Assembly: GCF_001411555.2 (NCBI RefSeq)
Contig: NC_049904.1
Coordinates: 33,251,473 to 33,315,472 of the forward strand
Length of the DNA stretch: 64,000 nucleotides
Source of the DNA: Juglans regia
Lineage: Eukaryota > Streptophyta > Magnoliopsida > Fagales > Juglandaceae
Direction: 5' to 3'
Shown: one piece after another, positions 13,201 through 23,931 of the stretch
Position numbering within the stretch: position 1 is the stretch's first letter
How the letters are laid out: every line of letters begins with the position of its first letter
Notes under the pieces: model-generated
What the model was told of the DNA's origin: nothing
What the model saw: only the letters and a program-made list of their open reading frames with translations
Database searches by the model: none
Made by a program: the position numbers and the translations under genes

Positions 13201-13781
13201 CACTCGCTCCCAATTTAGCCAAGTAATTCACCACTTGGTTCACTTCTCAAAAGACATGGCTGATGAGGATATCACAAAATCTTCCGACTATAGTGACTTG
13301 GTCCCATGGGTCCCGAAGAAACCATGGGATACAACCTTGTCCATTTAGCTAATCTACTACCACCCTAGAATCTGATTCCACCTCTATGGATAACAAGTCC
13401 TGCTGCCTGCACAACATTAAACCATCCAAGAGCCATCTTACCTCTGCCTTTGAGTTTGTCTGTCCCCTCCCCCCATAGAAGTGTGAGAAAGCCATCACAA
13501 CGTGCCCTTCTCATTCCTCACTATCCCATTCCCTCCACGCATTCTATAGCTTCCAATGCAATAACCATCAACATTTGAGTTTAAATGGCCCATGCCAATG
13601 CAGCACCTTTATATGCTTGGTGTCCTCGCATCAATGAATGGAATTTCAAGCTGCTGTAGCCCTAAAATATCTGAGCTATGAAGGGACTTTATTTTCTTTT
13701 TATGACTAGCATATAACTGTCATTCTGATGCTTAAATTGGTGGCTTTTGTGGTTCAACAGGAAAGGTTGGGTCAGCTATAG
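1241..13781 (+). CDS. VIR: Protein VIRILIZER homolog, 3' part (14 exons), m6A writer complex subunit
   Basis: VIRILIZER is the large scaffold subunit of the nuclear N6-methyladenosine mRNA methyltransferase complex (with MTA, MTB, FIP37 and HAKAI). Exons placed: 1241-1374, 2449-2516, 2603-2819, 3056-3271, 3374-3529, 3610-3663, 3762-3976, 4073-4142, 4309-4634, 9631-9814, 9916-11313, 11422-12165, 12264-12335, 13761-13781. All junctions are GT/AG and phases agree throughout, giving about 1290 C-terminal residues; the full plant protein has about 2100-2200, so the N-terminus lies upstream. Hallmarks are the helical segment around [13 protein letters not shown], a low-complexity Pro/Gln-rich region (exons 11-12, with [10 protein letters not shown]), the charged [20 protein letters not shown] patch, and the end LMQMLQ/ERLGQL-stop. 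No frameshift or stop was found. Intron 9 is about 5 kb and filled with transposon remnants. Confidence 0.95.
1375..2448 (+). other. VIRILIZER intron 1 of this window
   Basis: This 1.07-kb intron runs from donor GTATGT at 1375 to acceptor CCTATAG at 2448. It is T-rich on the + strand, as expected of a plant intron, and I see no repeat or coding signal in it. The short open frame at 2190-2378 has no recognisable product. Confidence 0.7.
5015..5778. mobile_element. 748-bp hAT-type MITE with 8-bp target-site duplication
   Basis: The element proper is 5023-5770. It begins TAGGGGTAAATC and ends GTACACCCCTA, so the termini are inverted repeats starting TAGGGGT. It is flanked by a perfect 8-bp duplication, GTTGCTTG, at 5015-5022 and 5771-5778; 8-bp duplications are typical of the hAT superfamily. 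Both ends carry GGTCCGG/CCGGACC-rich subterminal motifs, which hAT transposases typically need, and the core is about 85% A/T without a coding region. It is therefore a non-autonomous element, inserted in VIRILIZER intron 9. The termini and TSD are read directly; the superfamily is inferred from TSD length and subterminal repeats. Confidence 0.85.
5779..6335. other. Intron 9 spacer between the MITE and the LINE remnant
   Basis: Ordinary intronic sequence with a short GAGAGA tract near 6175-6185 and a T run at 6283-6300 just before the LINE-derived sequence. I see no gene. Confidence 0.5.
6340..9262 (+). mobile_element. Decayed L1-type LINE (endonuclease, RT, zf-RVT tail) in VIRILIZER intron 9
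   Basis: Fragments of a plant L1 ORF2 lie in the order expected for the + strand. At about 6390-6770 is endonuclease-like sequence in broken frames ([19 protein letters not shown]; a GIYGP-type block). At 6840-7243 is reverse-transcriptase sequence ([49 protein letters not shown]). It continues at 7284-7628 ([13 protein letters not shown]) and 7635-7690 (NQALLGKWL). At about 8790-9176 is the zf-RVT and C-terminal tail ([27 protein letters not shown]). The 3' end has the TACCTATCAAAAATAA tail common to plant LINEs. Stops, frameshifts and a large internal replacement at about 7690-8790 make it dead. It is co-oriented with VIRILIZER. Confidence 0.85.
7696..8775. mobile_element. Probable LTR-retrotransposon fragment or solo LTR inside the LINE
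   Basis: LINE-like protein similarity stops at about 7690 and resumes at about 8790. The intervening sequence starts TGTAACGACC, a start I associate with plant Gypsy LTRs, and includes a TATAAATA promoter-like motif at 8121 and no coding sequence. I could not find a matching 5-bp target duplication or a clean 3' CA end, and LINE sequence is missing at the junction. It may be a solo LTR with later deletions, or a recombination product. The superfamily is a guess. Confidence 0.4.
11314..11421 (+). other. 108-nt VIRILIZER intron without a stop in the reading frame
   Basis: The donor GTAAGA at 11314 and the acceptor TTCTTTTCAG at 11412-11421 bound an intron of exactly 108 nt (36 codons). Read through in the frame of the flanking exons it has no stop codon, so retention would add 36 hydrophobic, Cys-rich residues (for example [12 protein letters not shown]) between GAFQ and VQSDYL. 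The family protein reads straight from GAFQ to VQSDYL, which supports removal as the normal form. Confidence 0.8.
12336..13760 (+). other. Last VIRILIZER intron (1.4 kb)
   Basis: It runs from donor GTATAT after LMQMLQ to acceptor GTTCAACAG before the final seven codons (ERLGQL and stop). A 1.4-kb intron just before a 21-nt terminal coding exon is unusual but is the only solution that gives the conserved C-terminus. The right half is occupied by an antisense LINE fragment (separate entry). The T/A-rich left half shows nothing further. Confidence 0.8.
12960..13640 (-). mobile_element. Antisense LINE RNase H fragment in the last VIRILIZER intron
   Basis: Read on the minus strand, this region gives broken RNase H-like (RVT_3 type) sequence. 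It includes [20 protein letters not shown], a VESDS motif, and the C-terminal [16 protein letters not shown] block that resembles the plant LINE consensus H-x-x-R-E-x-N-x-x-A-D-x-L-A-x-x-G. Several stops interrupt it, and there is no EN or RT part. It is the 5'-truncated 3' end of a LINE inserted opposite to the gene. Boundaries are approximate. Confidence 0.65.
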
Positions 13782-15828
13782 CACACGGTAGAGGAATTAA
13801 AAGATGAGCTCTTACCTGTTGTGGGTATACTTCAGACCTGGAAACTACTGGTCCGAGTATGTATGAAGTCATTGCCCCAACAGTCATTGATGTTCTTTCG
13901 ATCATGTCTAGTCTGCTAAATTTTGTCTCAGTAATGTACCATATACATGTATTCTTTCATCTTAATATTAATTAAATTGCCTCCGAATCATCTTATTTTC
14001 AATGGGAAAAGCTTTTCATGTATTTTGTCTACAGCTGAAGATGTGGCTTTTGACAAGAAAGGTGGAGGTACTAGTTGACAAATTTGTCTACTTGAAACGG
14101 GTTTATTTCGTAGATGTTTGTTGTTTTGAGATTGTAGAGAGCAACATTGCTATCATTAACTCGATGTATATAGAAAAACCTCATCACTTTCCGTTCGATG
14201 TGATTGACGCAGAAGTCAGTTTATTGACTCATGAGCCTTACTTAGTTCGTGAAGAATTGGGGATAGGTTGCGAATTTAATTAGAGTGAATGTTTGGCTTC
14301 ATCCCCGAATTTGTGGACTTGTGTTGGTCTTGTTTTAGTGAATTTTACTTTGGCCTCTCTGTAAGAAAACGTAGTGCTCGTGATTGTGTTCTGGAGGAAG
14401 TACCAAAATTAAATAAATAAATTCCCCCCTCCCATCTATATTTCTTAAAAGAGTAAATAATTAATGTCGTCATTATTGCAAATGATATGAGAATATCTTT
14501 TGTGCTGTCAAAAATAAGAGATTCTAAATATAATTAGGAATTGCGTAAACGTCGCGTAATCGCTTTAAAAAAGAGCGTGGTTGACTATTAAAAAATTAAT
14601 TTTTTTAATGTGGATTTTATATTTTATTCATTTCTTTCAAAATAATTATGTAATGTTTGCGTAATTCACAATTATAAATATCTATTTTCAAAAAATATAT
14701 ATCGGCTTTCTTCACTATTGATTGACTTACTCTCTGTCCAGAAGAAAAGATTGAGTTGCTCACTATCTCATAGAATCATGGTATTCACATCGTAAAATAC
14801 AAGTTGCATGATCCCAGAAGCCCATGATCCGAGAGACTGTTCGTTACGAATTTAACAACCGACTAATGAGACATTCCTCCTTAAGGAACTTGTGAACGTG
14901 CCTTGCGCGCAATAAAATGTCGGCCATAAATGAAAACAGATAACACCTTTCTCCTCGGTCCTCCGTCGTATCATGAAATAATCTAACACAAGGAAGATAT
15001 TGAAGACAGAAGAAAAAAGTATATGCAGGAAAATAAAAAATGCAACGACTTGATACCCAGAAGTCGTAAATATGCATGCTCCATCTAGCATCAGCACATT
15101 TAATCCAAATAAAAAATAACATAGGGTAGTTTTTATTATAAAAGCCTCGCACATTGATGCGACAGCTTACGATCATGACTAATCAGGAACTCCGATAGCT
15201 CATTCGATTTTTCTACGGATAAGTATTAACACACAAAATTGTCTGGAAAAAAGAAAAGTTAGAAGTGAGCTATTATGTAAAGAAAAGTTAGAATTTTAAG
15301 GAATTCTACAACATGGAAACTCATTTTTCGTAGGGAGGACGTCAAATAGTAAAATCTCAGGGATTGGAGGGTGGAAATCAAGAACCAATTAAGGGGAACC
15401 ATATCAAGCGATGGTGCTTAATTTATTCTCAAATGTCTGCCATTGGAAGAAACTTTAAATGAGAGTCTCGAGGCTATTGCTTCCCTTATGACCCTCAATA
15501 TCTCCGCCATTATCGCTGTGGCAAATCACCGACACCTCTTATCAGCCTACGGCGGGGGCCGTGATATTACACCATCTGTTGTCCTCAACGGCGCCAGAAA
15601 ATCCCAACTTGTCATGCACTTGCATGTGCATGGGGGTGCAAATATACGCATTTCCAAGCCATTCCCCAATACAACCATGTGTCCTTGATCAACAGACGTA
15701 AACCCCTTCCACTCGTGTGCATTGGGCTGCATAAACGTTCCCAGTACCCCATCATATATCTCAGTTGTCACAAGAGCATTCTCTCCAACTGAACTCCACC
15801 GCCCCTCCCTCCTCTTCTCCTCCCAGTC
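13782..15828. other. VIRILIZER 3' flank and Dof upstream region
   Basis: The first ~600 bases are presumably VIRILIZER 3' UTR. An AATAAATAAATT run at 14412-14423 is a plausible polyadenylation signal. From about 14455 to 14700 there is AT-rich repeat-like sequence containing a poly-A/T block and an ATGTGGATTTTAT motif also seen near 49035. The rest leads into the Dof gene. Open frames at 14002-14283 (+) and 14844-15176 (-) have no recognisable product. I see no further gene. Confidence 0.5.
14412..14417 (+). terminator. Candidate VIRILIZER polyadenylation signal AATAAA
   Basis: AATAAATAAA begins 631 bases after the VIRILIZER stop codon and is followed by a pyrimidine-rich stretch. Plant poly(A) signals are degenerate, so this assignment is tentative and an earlier site may be used. 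Confidence 0.3.
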
Positions 15829-15850
15829 AGAGAGAGAGAGAGAGAGAGAG
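15829..15850. repeat. (AG)11 microsatellite in the Dof 5' leader
   Basis: An uninterrupted AG tract 40 bases upstream of the Dof start codon, following a CT-rich stretch (15790-15822). GA/CT tracts are common in plant core promoters and 5' UTRs, so it probably lies in the leader. Confidence 0.8.
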
Positions 15851-15889
15851 GGCCTTTCATGAAGCATATGCAGTCTGAGGCAGTTGGTC

Positions 15890-16738
15890 ATGATGGAGAG
15901 CGGATGGAAACCAAAAGTTGATCATATATCTCCAAATTGTCCACGTTGTGGTTCTTGCAACACAAAATTTTGCTACTACAACAACTACAGCTTGACACAA
16001 CCAAGGTACTTTTGCAAGGGCTGTAGAAGGTATTGGACTAAAGGTGGATCCCTCAGGAATGTACCCGTCGGCGGCGGCTGCCGGAAAAACAGAAGGGGGA
16101 AGTCCTTAAGGTTATCCAGTACTGATGGTGTCCAGTCAAGAAGTTTGTCTAATGGGAATCTCCGACATGGTCCATTAATGGGGAATTCCTTATTGGTTGA
16201 GTCCACTAGCTCGTCACTGATGAACGATGGTTCACATATTGACCTTGCACTTGTTTATGCAAAGTTTTTAAATCAAAAGCCGGATTCCAAGACAGGGTTT
16301 GAGTTGCCGGAATTTCCTAGTGATTTCGATTCAAGATTGGAGTCTTTGAGTATATCAAACACTGATATGAGCTCGGGCACTCAATTAGTGGAAGAAAATT
16401 GTTTCTTTGAATGCCAGCTTACTCTTTCTCATGAACTTTCTGTTGAAAGTTTTCCAAGTGCCAATAACCAGATGTACTTTTGTGGATCAGCTTCCCCTAT
16501 TCAGAAGCATGATCAAGCTGATAGAACTGAACAATCTATGAAGTATAACACAAGCAATTATGGGTTGCCACCGTTGCCAGGAGAAGACATTATAGCCTCT
16601 GATCAAGAAGTAGTGTGGTCGAGTTCTCAAATGATGTTGAATCATAACTTTGAAGCAGCACAACTGCCAGGGCTCGGATCCGGAGCACAAGACCCAAATC
16701 CAATGATTTCTAATTGGATCAGCCCGTTCGATTTGTAA
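15890..16738 (+). CDS. Dof-type zinc-finger transcription factor (282 aa)
   Basis: A plant-specific nuclear DNA-binding protein that recognises AAAG cores. The Dof finger occupies residues 15-68. C17, C20, C42 and C45 give the exact C-x2-C-x21-C-x2-C spacing, followed by [18 protein letters not shown] and a basic KNRRGK tail. The remaining ~210 residues are Ser/Asn-rich with acidic stretches and end NWISPFDL; they contain no other domain, as is normal for Dof proteins. The ATG at 15890 opens MMESGW. An upstream in-frame stop (TGA at 15860) rules out a longer frame within this exon, though some Dof genes have a short first exon upstream, which I could not identify. The gene is intronless as drawn, intact, and flanked 3' by a Copia element 400 bases away. 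The Dof subgroup cannot be assigned from the sequence alone. Confidence 0.95.
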   Translation: MMESGWKPKVDHISPNCPRCGSCNTKFCYYNNYSLTQPRYFCKGCRRYWTKGGSLRNVPVGGGCRKNRRGKSLRLSSTDGVQSRSLSNGNLRHGPLMGNSLLVESTSSSLMNDGSHIDLALVYAKFLNQKPDSKTGFELPEFPSDFDSRLESLSISNTDMSSGTQLVEENCFFECQLTLSHELSVESFPSANNQMYFCGSASPIQKHDQADRTEQSMKYNTSNYGLPPLPGEDIIASDQEVVWSSSQMMLNHNFEAAQLPGLGSGAQDPNPMISNWISPFDL

Positions 16739-17141
16739 AGTGATCATGCAACTTTCTCGCGGATATGAGGAATATGATTTTCATCGTTGTTATCTTATTT
16801 TACATTACTCTATAGTTATAATTATGTCTAGATATAGGATGGGAAAACCACAAACCACCGTACTGAAATAATCCATAAAGGTAAGACAATCTTATAGCCA
16901 AGTTCCTTATCTATTCGCAAAGTGGTAGTACACGAAGTTACATATATTTGATTATTTTCTCTCAAAAGTCGAGTACTGGATAATGTATGCCTTTTTTCCC
17001 CTTCTTTTTCATTTTGGAAGTGTTTATTATATACGTGGGTCTAATCGTTAATAACAGTACAATATATTTGTAATTATGAAGGCATAAACAATCTCATTTA
17101 TTATTTCATCGATCTAATTAATTAGAGATCTTTCCAAGTAA
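16739..17141. other. Dof 3' flank
   Basis: An AT-rich 3' UTR/intergenic stretch between the Dof stop codon and the target duplication of the Copia element. No coding or repeat signal seen. Confidence 0.5.
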
Positions 17142-17146
17142 TATTG

Positions 17147-17629
17147 TGTTATAAATAGTGACAACTAGTTAGAACTATACACATGTCAAGTGGAGAAAAA
17201 GGAAGCAGTTAAAGACTGAAGTGCTAAGGTAGAGGGTTGCAGTTTTCTGTTATGCTTGTATACTCTATAAAAGCAGTTCTCTGTGAGTCATAATGTAATG
17301 CAATACAATTGATGCAAGGAAAGAAAAATATAGGAGAGCAAGAGAAAAAGAACTCGAGAGAGGGAGACATTTTCTCATCAAGAGAGGAAGTGATCTGTGA
17401 GAGTTGTGTATGCTTGAAACAAACTGTATTGATAAACTTCATCAATAAACACATAAGGCTTCTAGCTATTCCTGCCATGGATGTAGATCAATAGGATCGA
17501 ACCACATAATGATCTTGTGTTCTTTGTGACTTTCTTTATTACTTGTATTTCATTTGTGAGTTTCTTGGCAAGTTTTGGTAGAATAATTCTATTCTAGCAT
17601 TAGAAACATAAGAAGACAAAAGTTCAACA
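17147..17629 (+). repeat. 5' LTR of the 17.1-21.6 kb Copia element
   Basis: It begins TGTTATAAATAGTG and ends AGTTCAACA. A TATAAAAG box at 17269 and an AG-rich stretch at 17335-17375 lie inside. It matches 21090-21572 along its full length with scattered substitutions. Confidence 0.9.
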
Positions 17630-17652
17630 AGTGGCATCAAGAGCCAGGTTCG

Positions 17653-20600
17653 ATGGGGACTACCAAGTTTGATGTTGAGAAGTTCACAGGGAAAAATGAT
17701 TTTGGCCTATGGAGATTAAAATGAAGGCACTACTGGTTCAGCTGGGACTCCACGATGTAATTCTTGGAGAAAAGAAACTGAGTTCTTTATCAAAAAAGGA
17801 GAATGCACAAGTTCTGCAGAAGGCTCATAGCACCATAATTCTTTCTCTTGGAGACAAAGTCTTTAGGGAAGTTGCTCAAGAAGATACTGCGGCTGGAGTT
17901 TGGTTAAAACTCGAGAACTTATACATGACAAAATCTCTGGCAAACAGACTCCATAAGAAGATAAGGCTCTACACCTTCAAGATGACACTAGGTATGGCTA
18001 TGGAAGATCACCTCGATGAGTTTAATAAGATCATCTTGGATCTTGCAAACATAGACATAGCAATAGAAGATGAGGATCAAGCAATTCTATTACTGAGTTC
18101 CTTAGATTCCTCATATATGAACCTTAAAGAAACTATGATGTATGGGTGATAAAGTCTGTCACTTGAAGAGGTTCAATCTGTCTTGCATTCAAGGGAGTTA
18201 CAAAACAAAAGTGAAATTAAAACAGAAACTGGAGAAGGGCCAGTTGTAAGGGGCGGGCCAGTTGTAAAGGGCAGGCCAGATAAAAGAAACTACAAGGGGA
18301 AGAACAATAAAACAAGATCAAAATCGGGAGGAAAACAATTAAAATGTTTCCTCTGCCACATGGAAGGACATTTTAAAAGGGATTGTCCAGAAAAGAGACA
18401 AAGTATGGGAAACAAGTCTAAGGAGGAGGGAGATGCAGCTGTGGTCTTTGATGGGTAAGAAAGTGCTGAAGTACTGAATGTTTCAGAAGTGGATTCAAGA
18501 AAGGAATGGATTCTAGACTCAGGATGCTCATTCCATATGTGCCCCACTAAATCTTGGTTTGAAACCTTCAGTGAACTTGATGGAGGACATGTGATTCTTG
18601 GGAATAATAAATCCTGTAAAATTTTGGGAATTGGGACAGTAAGATTGAAGATGCATGATGGTATGGAAAGGCTACTCAGGGAAGTAAGATACATACCTGA
18701 GCTGAAGAGGAATTTGATTTCTCTGGGGATATAAGATTGATCAGGCTGTTTTTTTAAATCTGAAGCTGGGATTTTAAGGGTTCCAAAGGGGTCCCTTACT
18801 GTGATGAAGGGTATTATAAAAAATGGGCTTTACACACTGGTTGCGAAGACAGTAACTGGTGAAGCCTCTTTAGTCCAAAAACAAATGGAAGACAAGGTTT
18901 TGTTATGGCACAGAAGGCTAGGACATGTCAGCCAACAAGGTATACAAAAACTGAAGAAACAAGGCCTATTAAAGGATGAAAAGCTTGGGGAATTACCTTT
19001 ATGTGAAGACTGCATTCTTGGGAAATCAACAAGGGTCAGCTTCAAGATAGCAACTCATAAAACCAAGCAGATTTTAGACTACATTCACTCTGATCTATGG
19101 GGACCTGCAACAGTGACTTCACATGGTGAAGCAAGATATTTTTTAACCATTATTGATGACTATTCTAGAAAAGTATGGCTATACATTCTAAAGAATAAAA
19201 GTAATACTTTTTCTAAGTTCAAAGAATGGAAAAGTCTAGTAGAAAACCAAGTGGGCAGAAAAGTTAAATGGTTGAGAATAGATAATGGCTTAGAATACCT
19301 ATCTAATGATTTTAATGATTTCTGTAAGAAAGAGGGCATGGCCAGACATAAAACAGTGAGACACACTCCTTAACAAATGGTTTAGCAGAGAGAATGAATA
19401 GAACCATTTTGGAAAGGGTGAGGTGCATGCTTGCAACATCAGGATTACCAAAGATTTTTTGGGTTGAGGCTGCTGTTCAGCAGTGCATCTAATTAACAGA
19501 TGCCCATCTTCAGCCTTGAACTTCAAAACTCCTAAAGAGATGTGGTTTGGAAAACCATCAGGTTATGAACACTTAAGCGTGTTTGGATGTGTAGCATATG
19601 CACACTCCAAAACAGACAAGTTGAAACCTCGAGCATTCAAGTGCATATTTGTGGGGTATCCAGAAGGTGTCAAGGGTTATAAACTATGGGTAAATGAACC
19701 TGAGAGGCAAATGTGTATTATAAGTAGAGATGTAACCTTTAATGAGGAGCAAATGGTTGGACAGAAAAACAATAAGAAGTGTCAATCCATCTCCATTGAT
19801 ATGCACCTTGAGGTGGAGCAATCAAATGGTATACCATGCCATCAGGAAACTTAGGTCAGAAAAGCTGAGGACACAGATTCTGAGGTTAAAACACAAGGTG
19901 GAGAATACTCATACAGACTAGCTAGAGACAGAGAAAGGAGAATTATAAAACCTCCACAGAGGTATGGGCAAGCTGAGTTAACAGCCTTTGCCCTTACTAT
20001 TGCAAATGAAATAATTGAGCAAGAGCCAATATCATTTTAGGAAGCCATGACTAGTAAAGAGGCTTATAAATGGATTCTTGCAATGCAAGAAGAAATGGAG
20101 TCTCTAAACAAAAATAAAACATGGGAAATGGTTCAAAAACCAATAAATCAGAAGCTAATTGGATCAAAATGGATCTATAAAAGAAAAGAAGGCATACCAG
20201 GGGTTGAATTACCTAGATACAAAGCTAGATTAGTAGCTAAAGGGTTCACACAGAGAGAAGGCGTGAACTACAATGAAATTTTCTCTCCTATGGTAAAGCC
20301 ATAGCTCAATAAGGTTGTTGCTCTCTTTTGTGGCTCACTAGGATATGCATTTGGAATAGCTGGATGTTAAAACATCTTTCTTACATGGGGAACTAGAAGA
20401 AGTGATATACATGCAGCCACCAGAAGGGTTCATGACTGAAACCACAAAGGACCAAGTTTGCTTACTCAAAAAATCACTCTATGGACTTAAACAGTCCCCA
20501 AGATAGTAGTGTAAAAGGTTTGACTCCTACATTATTTAAAATGGTTTCAATAGAAGCAACTATGACAGCTGTGTATATTACAAGCCACATGAAGAAAATT

Positions 20601-20916
20601 CAGTATACTTACTACAATATGTGGACGACATGCTCATAGCATGTAAGGATAAAAATTAGATTGATAAAGTCAAATACATACTCGAGTCAGAATTTGAAAT
20701 GAAAAACTTAGGTCTTGACAAAAGGATATTGGGAATGGAGATAGTAAGGGAAAGGGAAAATGGGCTTTTCTACCTATCTCAAAAGTCATACATTTCAAAA
20801 GTTATTAACAAGTTTGGAATAGATCAAGCAAAAACAGTGAACACCCCAATTAGACAACATACAAAACTGTCAATTTCTCAAATACCAGAAACAAATGAAG
20901 AGAAAGATCCCTACTG
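17653..20916 (+). pseudogene. Copia gag-pol remnant with multiple stops and frameshifts
   Basis: Gag starts at the ATG at 17653 (MGTTKFDVEKFTGKNDFGLW), shifts frame near 17708 and continues to a stop at 18147. The next pieces are a CCHC zinc knuckle (CFLCHMEGHFKRDC, about 18344), protease motif LDSGCSFHM (about 18510), a pre-integrase HRRLGH block (about 18910), the integrase core (HSDLWGP, DDYSRK, IDNGLEY; 18801-19373) and further integrase (19483-19854). RT follows: SKWIYKRK and YKARLVAKGFTQREGVNYNE at 20165-20280, and the catalytic YVDDMLIAC at about 20615. The last frame (20699-20916) ends before the RNase H domain, which appears missing. At least six interruptions exclude function. Confidence 0.9.
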
Positions 20917-21089
20917 AAGACAATCCCTTCGACATGATGACAAAATCTCTACCTACAATCAAGTTTAGATACTGTCTAAGCTTGATTCACATGGGAAATT
21001 GTTAAAGTACCCACTAGGGGGAACAAGCAGGAACGTCTAAGAAGGAGAAGACATCTTGCAAGTTCAAAATGCTTGTCAAGGTATAGATT

Positions 21090-21572
21090 TGTTATAAATA
21101 GTGACAACCAGTTAGAACTCTACACATGTCAAGTGGAAAAAAAGGAAGCAGTCAAAGACTCAAGTGCTGAGGTGGAGGGCTGCTATTTTCTGTTATGCTC
21201 GTATACTCTATAGAAGCAGTTCTCTGTGAGTCATAATGTAATGCAATATAATTGATGTAAGGAAAGAAAAATACAGTAGAGCAAGAGAAAAAGAACTCGA
21301 GAGAGGGAGACATTTTATCATCAAGAGAGGAAGTGATATGTGAGAGTTGTATATGCTTGAAACAAACTGTATTGATAAACTTCATCAATAAACACATAAG
21401 GCTTTTAGCTGTTCCTGTCGTGGATGTAGATCAATAGGATTAAACCACGTAATGATCTTGTATTCTTTGTGACTTTCTTTATTACTTGTGTTTCATTTGC
21501 GAGTTTCTTGGCAAGTCTTCATAGAATAATTCTGTTCTAGCTTCAGAAACATAAGAAGACAAAAGTTCAAAA
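21090..21572 (+). repeat. 3' LTR of the 17.1-21.6 kb Copia element
   Basis: It starts TGTTATAAATAGTG like the 5' LTR and ends AGTTCAAAA, with the expected terminal CA altered to AA. The TSD TATTG follows directly. Confidence 0.9.
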
Positions 21573-21577
21573 TATTG

Positions 21578-22505
21578 AACAATTAATAGAAAATAATTTG
21601 AAAAGTAAGGAATGCATTTAATACCTTTCGGATCAGTAATTTGTTCTCCATTAATCCTCAGTAATTCAATTGATTTAGATTATAAGCTCAAACCTTCAAC
21701 ACCTTAAGTAATTAGTAGCTAACTTTGAATATATTTTCTCTCTCGAAATTTGATTATACTCTATATTCAGAACTGATGGAAGAGTCTGATCACATCAGTG
21801 ATATCTTCGTCATTTTTGCAGGGCAAGAATGTCAAGAATGCAGCAACTTCGACAGCTCTTGGCCGCACATTAATTGCTTAGACTCCCAAAGGTATACTAG
21901 TATAATATATAGGTTGTGGGATTGCCATTGTTTTCACGTTAGAAGGTGGGGCCGGGTAATGAGTTTATCTTCAATATAACACGAGGAACAATTACAAATG
22001 GAAAATACAGGAAGATCCAATTCAACCACAGACATGCATGCACCGCATTTCTTTAATTCATGCACCCATTACATCCTATCATTCAACTATTTTAGGCGCA
22101 ATTGATAGAAAGAAAAGCACCGAAACCGCAGGTGGCGGTAAACCCTCCTATATAAAGAATAATACTATTTAAAAGTCTTAATTTATACTACATACCATCT
22201 ATATGATATAATTTGATTTATAAGATTTAAATTTTAAATCAAATTATGATACGTAAATAATATATATTGTAAATAATTTTAAATAAATTATTCACAGATT
22301 ATATATTAAAGTCGATGCACGCCTATATACATGGATTTGTGGAATATACGTTCTTCAAAATTGACGGTAGAAGAAGTGATCGGACTAGCTACCGACTGCA
22401 TACCAAAGGGTGCAACTTGCAAGAATCGTACAATTAACAGTCGTTGGTCGGAAGGAATTAGTTTCTATATTAATTAATATGCTGGTCAAAATGTATTATT
22501 AATTT
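21578..22505. other. Intergenic region with an exon-like fragment
   Basis: At 21823-21891 a stretch looks like a spliced exon: acceptor-like TTTTTGCAG precedes it and donor-like AAAGGTATAC follows. One frame is open through it (QECQECSNFDSSWPHINC), but no family is recognised. The rest is AT-rich intergenic DNA. Confidence 0.3.
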
Positions 22506-22711
22506 CGTTTGTTTTCAAAAAATATTTCATTTCATTTCATCTCGTCTCATTATAATAATTTTTTTAATTTTTAATATAAAATAAAATAAATAATTCAATT
22601 TTTTTAAATTTTAAAATAAAAATAATATTAAAAAATATATTTTAACAATACTTTATTTAATTTTTTAACTTTAATCTTAACTCATCTCATCTCATATCTA
22701 AAAACAAATAA
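22506..22711. mobile_element. MITE family A copy 1 (CGTTTGTTTTC...ATCTCATCTCAT)
   Basis: About 206 bp, beginning CGTTTGTTTTCAAAAAATA and ending CTCATATCTAAAAACAAATA. The near-terminal CATCTC/GAGATG repeats and the AT-rich core with TAAAATAAAATAAATAATTCAA match copies at 23765, 27478, 31960, 40376 and 44785. It has no coding capacity. The family's inverted ends are read directly; autonomy partner and superfamily are unknown. Confidence 0.65.
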
Positions 22712-23764
22712 TGCAAAAATACTTTGAAAAAAACACCTAGCTAGTCTGCATGGCTTGGTATTATGTATTGAAAGTTTATATGTTCAGTGACTATTTATCA
22801 TTCTATATCTTATATTTTATAAAAAATATTTTAATATTCTATATCTTATGAAAGAATTATATATATAGAGTGTGTAATATTGTCAACATGAGTTACTGGT
22901 TTGTTATGTATTTTGTTTATTGTATTCTTGTGGACCTGCCTTTTTTATATATTATATATTATTCATTTCAAAAGCTAGCATTCAAAAATAAAAGCGAAAA
23001 CATTATATTAAAAGTAGTAATTAATTAATTGGCTACTCGATCGTTGAACTTTACAGAATGATATGGACCACGTGTTTAGGGCCGGATCGGACCACCTGAT
23101 GGAACCACGTACGAACTCATCATGTTCAGCCTTGAAAAAGTTTGAGAGCTTTTGTTTCGGTCTTTAATTAATTACTATTGGTAGGAAAATTCAAAGACAT
23201 ATTAAAATATTGGGTTGATCGGGTTGGCAAAATTGGGTTAAAATTAAATTAAAATATACAATGCATGATCCCGTAAAATTAGCACATGATATTCCAAGAA
23301 AACAATTCCCAAATAATCTTTGCATTGACGCATGATCTCGATCGGGTAAAAGGCTCTAAAAGTTTGATCAAATTCAATCTTTGAATCACAATTAAAACTT
23401 GAAAAGCACATGACCACTAAATTAATCAAAAGGTTTGAATTAAAATATATATATATAGTAGATGTACTTTAATTAATTTCTCTCTATATTAAATGGATAT
23501 TAGCATAACATTTCAACAGATCATCAATATATATCGCTCATGATCTTATATATATATCATATAATATATTAATTAAATTACCTACCTAATTTGACATCGA
23601 TTGGTAGCCCCTAATTTATCCGGTACAAATTAATTAAAATACCAAACATATATGGCTTAGATTGATTCATTCGAGATGTGGGAGGAGTTAGGCGGCCACG
23701 TACTCATGGTCACCACATCATGATCAGGATTGATCTTACATATATACAGCGACTAGACTAATGT

Positions 23765-23931
23765 CTCGTTTGGTTATACAATCTATCTCAATTCATCTCA
23801 TCAATCATTATAATTTTTTTAAATTTTCACATAAAATACAATAAATAATTTAAAATTTTCAAATCTTAAAATAAAATAATATTTTATTTAACTTTCAATT
23901 TTAATCTCATCTCATCTCATTTGTGTAACTA
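23765..23931. mobile_element. MITE family A copy 2
   Basis: It begins CTCGTTTGGTTATACA, carries CAATTCATCTCATC and a TAAAATACAATAAATAATT core, and ends CTCATCTCATCTCATTTGTG. It is shorter than copy 1, with internal loss. Boundaries are approximate. Confidence 0.65.

Larger units (their letters stand above)
17142..21577 (+). mobile_element. Full-length but coding-dead Copia LTR retrotransposon, TSD TATTG
   Basis: Two 483-bp LTRs (17147-17629 and 21090-21572) bound a 3.46-kb interior. The 5-bp duplication TATTG stands at 17142-17146 and 21573-21577. The 5' LTR ends CAACA; in the 3' LTR that end has mutated to CAAAA. A primer-binding site TGGCATCAAGAGCC (17632-17645, initiator-Met-tRNA type) follows the 5' LTR. 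Internal order is gag, zinc knuckle, protease, integrase, reverse transcriptase, which is the Copia order. LTRs differ at roughly 8% of positions by eye, so the insertion is old. Confidence 0.9.

Noticed and set aside
14002..14283. 93-codon + strand frame after VIRILIZER
   Set aside because: Lies in the likely 3' UTR; no recognisable product. VIRILIZER already ends at its conserved C-terminus at 13781.
14844..15176. Overlapping minus-strand frames of 100-110 codons, rich in Phe/Cys
   Set aside because: Two competing frames in T-rich-strand sequence, no family resemblance and no promoter or splice context.
15547..15891. 114-codon minus-strand frame upstream of the Dof gene
   Set aside because: Reads through the AG microsatellite as Ser-Leu repeats and overlaps the Dof start.
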